The notes below the pieces were generated by a model. It had not been told where the DNA came from. It saw only the letters and a list, made by a program, of their open reading frames with translations, and did not search any database. DNA of 64,000 nt from Chrysomallon squamiferum (Eukaryota; Mollusca; Gastropoda; Neomphalida; Peltospiridae): NCBI GenBank assembly GCA_012295275.1, contig CM022672.1, positions 20,276,894-20,340,893 of the forward strand, given 5' to 3'. Both the position numbers and the translations under genes were made by a program. Of the stretch, positions 1 to 9,560 are shown piece after piece; within the stretch, counting starts at the first letter, position 1; every line of letters begins with the position of its first letter.

Positions 1-54
1 TTTTTTCTTTCCTTTTTTCATGTAAATTTTATTATTCATTTATATATGGATGGT

Positions 55-273
55 CATATCCACATTGAGGCAAATGAGGCAAATGCCTCATACCGAAATT
101 GACAATTTTTATTATTAGTTGGGTGTTTTTTGTTTTTTTTCTTATAAAAAGATTTTATTTAAAAAATATAAATTATAAATCTGTATTCGAAAAGTAATGG
201 TATCTACTGAATGAATTTGTTTATGTCTATGGTTACCGTTTGAAGCCCCCAGATTCCTTGCCGTGGCGATTAA
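55..273. repeat. Dispersed repeat, copy 1
   Basis: This segment shares its order of motifs with 55740-56037: a block rich in GCAAAT and GGCAAATGC near the left end, an A/T-rich centre with ATATAAATCT and a CCACTGAATGAAT-like block (TCTACTGAATGAAT here), then GCCCCCAGA and a GGCGATTAA end. Copy 1 is shorter and lacks about 70 bases present in copy 2. The similarity is seen directly by eye; the family is not recognised. It could be the end of a retroelement or a non-autonomous DNA transposon. Confidence 0.6.
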
Positions 274-318
274 GTATTTCTGCCTCATTTCAAAAGGAGT
301 ATAACACACTCAAACACA

Positions 319-1065
319 CAGAGGTACCTTGACTTACGAGTTTAAGTCCAGCTCATATCTCCATTTGCTCATATATCAAATCAATTTTCCCGACTGAAAT
401 TAACTGAAATACCATTCATCCATTCCAGACCCCAAAAATCCACCCCCCCTTTTTTTTTTTTGTAATGTGTTTTTAAATAAGAAAAATATATTTATAAATG
501 ACAAATATTGTATAAAAACAAAATAAAAGAGAATATAAAGAAATAAATTGGTTTTGTCAAGAGTATTTATCTTGGAGATCAGACAAATTATTTTAATGCC
601 TTTGGCTGGAGTTCATAGCTTTTATAAACTCCTTTAGCTTCAGTATGGTACATATCACAGATATACTATACTCATACTGCCTAGCCAAGTTGACTACATG
701 CTCACCTCGCTAATTTTTTCTACGAATTCAAGCTTTAATTCAATGGACATCCAATTCTTCTTCTCAGTACTGTCCTTTGCACTCACTTTGTTAGGATCCA
801 TTGCCAGAAAAAAAGAAATTTTGCATAATACTGCACAAAACGCAAACACAACTCGACACAACTGCTTCTGCGGCAAGGTAACCAGGTGAGATGCAGGATG
901 CTGGCCGGATATTATGTTGTTTGTTGTGCTAACTAGCAGTGGTGTATCTGAAGCTCACTCATAACTCAGATTTTGGCTCGCAACTCAAAGCAAAAATTCA
1001 ACCAGGTGATTGCTCATATCTCAAAAAACCTGTAAGTTGGGCACTCGTAAGTCAAGGTACCATTG
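319..1065 (-). mobile_element. Tigger/pogo-like DNA transposon relic with terminal inverted repeats
   Basis: The ends carry near-identical inverted repeats built on GGTACCTTGACTTACGAGT (left, 323-341; right, inverse complement, about 1043-1061), each preceded by a CA-starting tetranucleotide as in Tigger/pogo elements. On the - strand between them is a decayed transposase N-terminus: a methionine reading MDPNKVSAKDST then KLEFVEKISE (about 705-800), broken by a frameshift near 700 and continuing in another frame as GEHVVNLARQYEYS and ICTILKLKEFIKA, which is the CENP-B/psq helix-turn-helix pattern of Tigger transposases. No DDE catalytic domain is present, so it is a deleted, non-autonomous copy. 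A TA target duplication is not clear on the left side. Tc1/mariner superfamily, pogo branch, is the best fit. Confidence 0.72.
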
Positions 1066-1280
1066 TGTATATATATATACACACACATACATACAATTCA
1101 CCACTGATAAAAGATTAAAATAGCAAATCAGATGTTATATGACGATATTATTTATTTATTTATAACAAATACTGAATTCTTTGTCTTATTCCCACACCCA
1201 ACGCCTGTTTGAATGCAAAATCAAAATTTCAAAATGTACTGACAATTAAATTTCATTTTACTATTAGGATTTTTATGTTT

Positions 1281-1289
1281 TATTATTAC

Positions 1290-1356
<67 letters not shown>
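1281..1356. repeat. ATT trinucleotide microsatellite
   Basis: An almost perfect run of ATT units of about 75 bases. From its end to about 1990 I see no gene, only A/T-rich sequence with a short CA tract near 1610. Confidence 0.95.
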
Positions 1357-1360
<4 letters not shown>

Positions 1361-1994
1361 ATAGCAGTTTCTTTCTGTAAATAATATTATCATCAATCTT
1401 TTTATGACACAAATCTTGTCCTTTCAGTTGTTGAATAATATGTAAAAATAATGCTGAAAAACAGTAATTTATATATTAAATTGTCTATATTGTGTTAGGC
1501 TGACGGTAAAAGCTGCATATGCCTTATAATTATACAACTTTATGCTTCGAACTTCCATTATAGTACGAAAGTTAACAGAGAGGCCTGGAACTTTTCTTTC
1601 TCTCTCTCACACACACACAAATTGAAACGGGGCACATACACACAAAAAAAAGGTTTAAAAGCACTGGTAAAGCACTTGCATAAGACATGACTGGTCAGAG
1701 GATCAGCTCGTACTGTTTTCTAACTGAAGAAAACTGTCTTTTGTTTCGATGAAATTGTTGCAATGGGTTTCCTTCCATACTTCATCATAAATAAAGTGAG
1801 ATACCAATTAAGCATTCATTCATTCTTGAAATGATATTAAGAAAGATAAAGGAAATGATCACGCTTCTTCTCAGATTGTTATTTTACTTTTTAATTGTCT
1901 TTGTGCTTATTTGACGAAAACATCACTGCAAACAGATATTCATTTAATATAATGCAACCATTCATAAATGCGCAACGGAAGAGATTTACCACTT

Positions 1995-2235
1995 TGCGCA
2001 TGCGCATCATTACATACGCCATTTTATTCAGGTGCGTGGTCTTTCTATTTTGTTCTTTACATTTTCCTTTTCTTTCTGTTATAGGGTAGGTGTTTGGTTC
2101 TGTTCGGGTTAAAAAATTTCTGATTAGTTACTGAATATTTATACATATATAACTTATCCCAAACGATTGTTTTTATACTTTCACGACCTGCATAAAAAAC
2201 GTGCTTTTGTACCGGCAAATTGCCGCCATCGCAGT
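1995..2235 (+). promoter_or_regulatory. Candidate promoter / 5' exon region (NRF1-like palindrome, YY1-like sites)
   Basis: This is a local pocket of CpG-containing sequence in very AT-rich DNA. It holds a perfect TGCGCATGCGCA palindrome at 1995-2006 (the NRF1 consensus), a CGCCATTTT motif at about 2018-2026 followed directly by the strong splice-donor-like CAG/GTGCGT at about 2030, and a GCCGCCATC (YY1-type) motif at 2222-2230. Such motif sets mark TATA-less housekeeping promoters with a short first exon. The nearest downstream gene on the same strand is the ELAV-like gene at 6232, so this may be its 5' untranslated exon; that link is inference. Confidence 0.4.
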
Positions 2236-2239
2236 TTTG

Positions 2240-4819
2240 GAATTTGATTTTCCGCAGTTACATTTTCAGGTTAAATTTGCAAAAAAAGTAAACTATTCTT
2301 AAGAAATATCTTTGTTTTTTTGTGGATGTTTTCTACACATCTTCAGATTAGTAACTAGCTGTATATTATAATTAATCTGAGGATGGCAAGAGCTATGAAT
2401 TAGTCTTGAGAAGTATGCGAACATTTCTTAAGACTCTAGGAGCCGCACTTACCTAGCGAAACGCCAGCCTTTAAAAAATGCTAATAGCATTAGTTTAACG
2501 TATGAAGAATTTATTACGGTAATTAGGTAGATTAGGTCATCTTGTTCTTGGAGTCTTTAATCGATATTTTTGCTGCGATTTTGTGTTGTTGCGCGCCCCA
2601 ATTATTTTTTCCCCCAAAGTTTGATCTTTCGACGGTATAACAGTTTATGGATTCTCAGAAATCAGTTTTGTCTTTTTTGTACCATTGTAGTTTTGTTTTT
2701 AAAAACGAAATGAGGTAGGTAGGAAGTATTTTAGGAAATTGTGGTGTATGTTTAAAAACACCTTAATGTGAGAATATTAACGTCATTCACCTTTTACAGC
2801 TATTCTGAGCATTATTTCAATATTTGTAGAAACTTCACTAAAGCAACAACAATTATAAATAAAATTTTCCTTTTTACCTCCTTGAATTAAAAGCAGTGGA
2901 GATTAAATACAAGTTAATTTGACATGCCAGAACTTAAATGTGATGTTCATATGACATTTTAAATAATTGTTAGTGTCAAAAAAGAATTAATCGTAGTAAA
3001 ATTCATAGAAGTTTATGAACTGTGCCTTGAAGATTACAAAACAACTCTTTAAACTGTCTAAGCGTAGTTCAACGTATAAATTTGACTAGATTTTCCTTCT
3101 TGTGAACATGTTATCTGAATGATTAATTTACTGGTGATCACTGAAATTTTTAAATTTAAATGAACATTCCATTTTGTAAAAAAGCTCGCATTTGGTTTTA
3201 TAAAATTTCTTAGTAACAACACAAGCTGTTCAACTAATGAGTATTTTTGGCATGAACATTATTAATATTTGATCTGGTTTTGAAAGTTAATGATAATTAT
3301 GCACTTTGATATATGAAACTGTAAATACGATTTATGCTTTCAGAAAATATTTTGGATAGAAATTATTTAATTTTATCATACATATCCCAGAATTTCAATA
3401 AAAACTGAATAATTGCATTGACCTTTTACTAAGAATTATCAAAAAGACATGGAAACAACTATATAACTGATAATAAAAAACAAGATTTGACATTGCTAAA
3501 AAATATTTGCCATTCATAATCTAAATAGAAGAGTAAATATTGTATTACACTGGTACTCGCATAATTACTATAAGTAAAATACATTTTCAGTTTTTACCAA
3601 AACAATTATCAGTGAAATTTTATTTCATATAAAACTGAAAACTCTGTACAAATTCATATTCTAGTGACACTTGTAAAGTGTATGCAAGAACATCTTGTTA
3701 TATATGTGCTGATTTCGTAATTAATACTTTATTAAAGACTGTTTCCTATATTAATTATTATAGGGACAGTGTTATGTTTTGTGGAAAAGCACTAAAATGT
3801 ACAGAAGAATAGGAAGACAATGGAAAAACATCAACTTAAGAATAAAGCATCCTTTTAAATTAACATTTTAGTCTCGTTCTACAGACATGCTCTTGTTTTG
3901 TTTGGGAATATCCACGAAAATAGTAAAAATCAAAACTTTAAAAAAATTTGTATAAATTGCATATGATATCACTGATCAATTAACATAGTAATTTAATAAA
4001 TTTAGTTTTATAATACTGTTATAAAATGAAATGGAAAACAATTGTTGAAAAAATTTGTTTTGATTAAGTGAAGTTATGAAATAAATCTGAATGTAAATTG
4101 TATATAATTAGTTTTCACAAAGCATAGATATTTATAAATAACTTCGTAAATGTTACAATATTCAAAGTATGTCATTAGCTTATTACAAAACACTGATTTT
4201 GACAACTATTGCACTTCACAAATCAAGTTATCTGGGTAATGCCAGTTTATTCATTAATCAAAAATGACAAAGTAAAAACTTGAAGAAAAAGTAAATTATA
4301 GCTGTTGAATTTGTACCTTTCTGCTGTATTATTTTGTTTACATTAGTTTTATTTTTGTATTTTCAGTTTTTAATTATTTTTTATTAATAGTCATACAAAT
4401 TATTTGAAACTTAAGTGTAAGTCCTCAGACTTAATTATTCATAATTTGTTTTTAAATTTTTATTATTTTTTTTCTGCATGTAGATGCTTTGTGGATTTTT
4501 TGTTTCTATAAAATTCCCAAATTCGTGATACCTAGTTTGTAATAAGTTCAAGCAGCTGTATCTGATGAAAACAAAATTAATAGCTTGACATTTCGCTGAA
4601 CATTTAATTTATTAAACATTATAAGTGCACACATTAACAAGAAAAAACCCAGCAAAACACAACACCCCAAAAAACTGCCAAAACAAAGTTGATGATTTTT
4701 TGGAAATGACAATTATTAATACTGGTTATTAAAACTTTTAAACCTTTTCATAAATGAATGTTAATCTGTGGGATTGGAAAAACCATAACTCTTTTGGAAG
4801 ACTTGCAGAGGGTGTATAT

Positions 4820-4859
<40 letters not shown>

Positions 4860-6170
4860 AAGTATTACATATCACTTTTTGAAATAGCATGTAGCACTTT
4901 CCCATTTTGAAACTGGGTTCAGATAAATTATATTTATCATTTTTGAATCGGAAGTTAAAATGTAAAAGTTTTAATGACAGCTGTTCTACAAAACAGAACA
5001 CTGCACTTCATTTGCATGTATCCTGTAAATTAAAAATGAAATGTCAAGGAAAGAAAAAGATGTACCTTAAAATGGAGTCCTTAATGATACTTATTGCAGA
5101 AACAAAATTACTGCCACCTAGTCCTTTTTTTCCTTTTGTTTCTCTTTTTTTAAAGTTTTTGTTTCAGTTTCAGAAAAATGCATCATTTTGGTATAAGAAA
5201 TTTTTATTTCGTTTTTGAAAACTTTTTGGTTTTTTTTTTTAAATCTTTTTTTATTATACATTTTCTATTAATCTATTTTATATATATTATATATATATAT
5301 TTTAATTATATATTTTTGTGTATTTATTTACTTTTTTCTATAGATACTGTATTTTTTTGACGGTGAGATTCAGGAAACAGAAAATATAATCAGATCCAAT
5401 TTTTTTGCTGTCATCTCTAGAAAGGTATAAGGTAAATTTTAATTTTTTTTTGGAAAACGCGAAAATATACCTGTTTATTTTTGACTTTATCTGCTGCATT
5501 TATTGTTGCTGATCAGATTCCCCCCCTCCCAAGCGCTGTTTTATTATATACCAGGAGAATTGTCTGTTGGAAGCAAGGTAAATTGTGTGCCATGGATTGA
5601 CATTAATATAGCATAATTGTATTAAAGGATTTAGTCAAACCAGCTGCTGAACTAGTCCTTAAGTTAAATATAATCTTGAAAATTAAAGCAATAAGAATTT
5701 AAATAAAGTGGTTTATAAAATTAACAGGGTGGAAAATATATTATATAAACATGAGCGGCATTCATTTTTATAAAAAGTACGTTGAACTTGCACAAGATAT
5801 CCGAAAATGAAAAGGGTGTGGAAGCTACATAAGAAAAATGAGAGAAGTTCATCAGCGTTTATGGTTTTTTAATTTTTTAATTTTTTTTAATTTGTGGTTT
5901 CAATTTTTTGGTAAAATATTTTTAAAAAATATGTTAATATTTCAGCGTAAATCTTTTATTTGTGGTGATAGCATTTTATGATTTTACTATTTTTCACCAG
6001 TCTTAAAATTGAACCTTTTTCAATCTTCAAGAAAAAGAAAAAACAAGAATGAGTGCTTACTTTCAACTGTTTGTGCAATATATAATACCATTTTTTATTT
6101 ACTTTTGTTTTTTCGTTTTACCAGGACGATCATCGTTTTAATTTTTTTCATGTTTTTTTTTTCCTTCCTT
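2240..6170. other. Non-coding A/T-rich region, no gene recognised
   Basis: No open frame with family resemblance is visible on either strand. An AT dinucleotide microsatellite lies at about 4821-4858. A short GC-richer patch ending in a donor-like GCAAG/GTAAAT at about 5578 could be a small untranslated exon of the downstream ELAV-like gene, but nothing proves it. Confidence 0.5.
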
Positions 6171-6179
6171 TTTTCCACC

Positions 6180-6320
6180 ATGGAACTCGAAGAATATTTG
6201 AGGAGGAAAAGATCACAAAGAAAGGAAGAAAATGGAGAACATGGAAAATGTAGAAAATGTAGAACGAGACCCAGAAACCAATCTGATCATCAATTATCTT
6301 CCCCAGACCCTGTCAGATGA
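6180..6320 (+). other. Upstream ORF overlapping the ELAV-like start, strong Kozak context
   Basis: An ATG at 6180 lies in the context CCACCATGG, a near-ideal Kozak sequence, and opens a 46-codon frame ending with the stop at 6318-6320. This frame is offset from the ELAV-like frame and overlaps its first 29 codons. The peptide is very basic (LRRKRSQRK, RKCRTRPRNQ) and has no recognised relatives. Whether it is in the mRNA is unknown: the pyrimidine-rich run at 6123-6178 followed by the AG at about 6190-6191 could be a 3' splice site that would remove the ATG. Confidence 0.4.
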
Positions 6321-7218
6321 AGAATTTAGATGCATGTTCTTGAGCATTGGCCCAATCAAATCGGCCAAAATCATCCGAGACAGAACCACAGGCTACAGTT
6401 ATGGGTTTGGCTTTGTTGACTACCAGAGCAAAGTTGATGCCATTAGAGCAATCAACACACTGAATGGTCTGCAAATGCAAAACAAGAAAATAAAAGTTGC
6501 TTTGGCGCGTCAGGGAGGAGAAAACATAAAAGGAGCCAATCTTTACATCCGCAACCTACCGGTACACTGGAAAGACCAAGAACTGAATGAATTCTTCCAG
6601 CCTTTTGGTAACATAATTCAGTCTAGAGTCCTTGTCGACAATTCTGGAAATTCGAAGCGTGTTGGTTTTGTTCTGTATGATAAGAAATGTGAAGCAGATA
6701 ATGCTATTAAGTCGATGAGTGGAAAACCACCACATGAGGGAGCAGAACCTTTGCTGATCAAATTTGCTGATGATAACTCCAAGAAAGTTCGACCTCCTGC
6801 TGTTCAGCATGGTATGGGAGCCTATCAGCAACCACCTTTCAAGTCTGTCCCAGGTCCTGGTCCCATGCGTACTCAGGGTGGTCGTTTCCGCTACAATCCT
6901 ATGACTGGTCCAGGAGGATATGGATCAACTGGCTGGGCTACCAATGGCACTGATCGTGGCAGTCGTGATGGTTACGTCCTCTTTGTCTACAACATAGGAT
7001 ATGATGCGAATGAAAAAACCTTGTATGAACTGTTCTCACCCTTTGGGAGTGTGCTCAAAGTGAATGTCATCTATGACTTCAACAAAAACCAGTGCAAGGG
7101 CTATGGCTTTGTGACAATGTCAAGCTACCAACAAGCTCAGTATGCCATAAATTGCTTGAATGGCTATTATTATCAAGGGCGCCCTCTGCAAGTATCGCTG
7201 AAAACTGACATGAACTGA
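6232..7218 (+). CDS. ELAV-like RNA-binding protein, three RRM domains, single-exon ORF
   Basis: A 328-residue protein with the three RRMs and hinge of the ELAV/Hu family, which binds AU- and U-rich RNA to control splicing, stability and translation. RRM1 spans about 17-95 (RNP2 LIINYL, RNP1 YGFGFVDY at 57-64), RRM2 about 103-181 (RNP2 LYIRNL, RNP1-like KRVGFVLY at 142-149), a Gly/Pro-rich hinge about 190-245, then RRM3 248-325 (RNP2 LFVYNI, RNP1 KGYGFVTM at 289-296). The start chosen has A at -3 and G at +4 and precedes RRM1 by a family-typical short acidic tail. The frame is uninterrupted, whereas animal ELAV/Hu genes normally split this region into several exons, so a retrocopy origin is likely. 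RRM1 and RRM2 are noticeably divergent from vertebrate Hu proteins. No disabling change is seen, so it appears functional. Which ELAV paralogue it is cannot be told. Confidence 0.93.
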   Translation: MENMENVENVERDPETNLIINYLPQTLSDEEFRCMFLSIGPIKSAKIIRDRTTGYSYGFGFVDYQSKVDAIRAINTLNGLQMQNKKIKVALARQGGENIKGANLYIRNLPVHWKDQELNEFFQPFGNIIQSRVLVDNSGNSKRVGFVLYDKKCEADNAIKSMSGKPPHEGAEPLLIKFADDNSKKVRPPAVQHGMGAYQQPPFKSVPGPGPMRTQGGRFRYNPMTGPGGYGSTGWATNGTDRGSRDGYVLFVYNIGYDANEKTLYELFSPFGSVLKVNVIYDFNKNQCKGYGFVTMSSYQQAQYAINCLNGYYYQGRPLQVSLKTDMN

Positions 7219-7782
7219 ATTTGATCTGGGTCGTTACTTTTTCTTTATTTTGAATGGGAAAAGATGAGACATTAGAGTATATTGCTGATTTCTCATCTGT
7301 TGTATTTAGCCATTTAAATAACTTCTTAAAAATTCATTTTAACAGACGGTGTTGTCTGTTATTATTATTATGATTATTATTATTATTATTGATTTGTTTT
7401 TGGTAATTAGTTGTTTCTAAGATTATTGTAGAAAACTGTAACATTTTTGGAGCTTAAACCCAAGTAAAGAATTATTTTTTTTAGGTTGTCTTATTTTTGT
7501 TTTTTTTTAGGTTAAAGAATTTTTTTCTAAACGAGCTGAATTTCAGTTGTAGTAGACAGTTGACATTGGGTAGGGTAGTTTCACACAAGACATTGAAACA
7601 CTGGAAAAACTTTTACCACTGCCACTTGGTCTGGGATAAGATTTAGGGAAAAGCACTAAGACATTCAGAATAAAGAAAATTGAATGTTTTGTGACTATAT
7701 GATGTTACAAATTCATTATACTTGTTTCATTATAGCAGTACACGTATCAATTACTACTTTTCAGTTTAAATAACATTCTAGG

Positions 7783-7813
<31 letters not shown>

Positions 7814-9560
7814 TTAAAATTGGTAATTTTCTTTTTATTTTAAGAAAGATAACATTTTAAATTTAGGATACATTAACCAAAGTATTTATTTTTTTAAGAG
7901 AGCATTTGGATATAAAATTATTCATTGGAAATTGGATCTTTATTTAAATTAAGGAGAGCCATGCTGCTGAGCAAGTATGGGCAAATATAATGAATGCAAG
8001 GAATACACACCCATTGCTAATTAGTATGTTACAATTAAAATTAAAATGATTAAATTTGTATCATTCATGTGTACATAAAATGTAAGTTCAGTGTTATTAA
8101 TGAACATGATACCACATTCAATTTGTATTGTCAGTGTCATTTTTATTTGTGTATATATGTACATTCATGGAAGCTTATTAGAACTGTTTCACTTTTCAGA
8201 TAGGTGGTGATGAAATGATCAGTATTTTTAACTTGTGATCATTGTTTAAAGAAGGTTTGGTGCATGTAGTGTGAAATCTGATGCTGCCAGACTAAAAGTA
8301 CAATATATATAAAAAAAGAAAAAGTAATGTAAACAGTACAGATAAAATGACCAAAAAGCTTCAAAGTGAATAGGTCATATAGGTCAGAAAGTTTTATAGG
8401 CTTTTTCTTTTTCTTTTTAAATAAAGCTTTTATATACTTTGCATTGTTTACAATTACATAAATCTTGTTGCTTTTGTGTGTACATTGCCTTAACTAGAGT
8501 TAGAAAAAAAATATATGTAGAAGATCAGTTGTATATGAAATTGTGCCAATCTAGTTTGTGAATTGGGTAAAGCCGAAAGTTTGTGAAAATTCATTTTTGT
8601 TGCTATGTAATTAATATTAGATCACTACCTCTTAATTTCACAGTAAATTCTACCACAAAGTAATTGTATCAAATAAATTTCAAATGTACAAGTGGCTAGA
8701 TAATTTGAAATTGAAACTAGCCATCAGTAATATATTGTTTAGAGACGTGTAAATGTCATTGTGCAGTTTGTACGGATGTATATCGGTACACACACAAATG
8801 TGCACTCTCTGCAAGGGTATTGAATTTGTCAACAGTAACAGTGAAATGAGGGAATAAAAACAGATCTGTTGAATTCTTTCTGAAATGTGGGTCAACATCA
8901 GGGCTGTTTCATGATTGTATGAAATTAATGTATTTCTTGCACAAATAAAGATGAAAATTAAGAAAATAATTTTTAAAAAGTAATTGTATAATACTTTCAT
9001 CTGATACTGTTTTAACCACAGAAGATTTTGTGACATTTTTGAACTACGCATATCAGTTGTTTCTCCTGGAATTTCAAATTTGAGCTTTTGCATGGTAGTA
9101 TGTTAGTTAAAATGAACAGCACTTATTAATATTACTTTTCATTCTTGTAAGTGGTGGACTAGGCATTTAAAGATGTATTTGGACCACTTGCTCGTTTAAA
9201 TTTAAATCGGTAAAATAAATAAAAGTTAAAATATTTCAGAAATTGTTTTTCCAGTTCTGAATAAACTGAAAATAAAGAAATAAACATTTAAGTTGTTAAT
9301 ATTTTTTGTTTTTAATGACTGGGTCTAATTCATGTCTTAAAATTCATTACTTGTTACAAAGATAGTTATAATTGCACAAGAAGCTGACATGAAAATAAGT
9401 ATTTCTTTGTTGCCAGTTCAGTGTAACTGCTAATTTGGAAATAAAATAATGCATGTAAATGCTGTTTTGTAATATCCAATGATTATATTATTTCATATCT
9501 TTGTAAACGTGTAAAAAAAGAAAAATGTAAGTCTTGTAATCCTAACAAAGTAAATGCATT
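7219..9560 (+). other. Probable long AU-rich 3' untranslated region of the ELAV-like gene
   Basis: No further coding signal follows the stop. The sequence is rich in U/A runs and holds several AATAAA signals (near 8672, 9205-9220 and 9440), any of which could end the transcript. A run of 22 A at 7786-7807 may be a genomic relic of a reverse-transcribed poly(A) tail. The extent is inferred. Confidence 0.45.

Noticed and set aside
1995-2089. Short ORF over the candidate promoter
   Set aside because: The frame runs through the NRF1-like palindrome and donor-like site, has no family resemblance, and fits non-coding 5' sequence better.
6556-6831. Antisense 91-codon frame within the ELAV-like gene
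   Set aside because: It is the reverse of RRM-coding sequence, has no independent signal and no family resemblance.
8680-9093. 137-codon - strand frame
   Set aside because: Low-complexity, Leu/Ile/Tyr-rich translation of AT-rich DNA inside the presumed ELAV 3' flank; no splice or family support.
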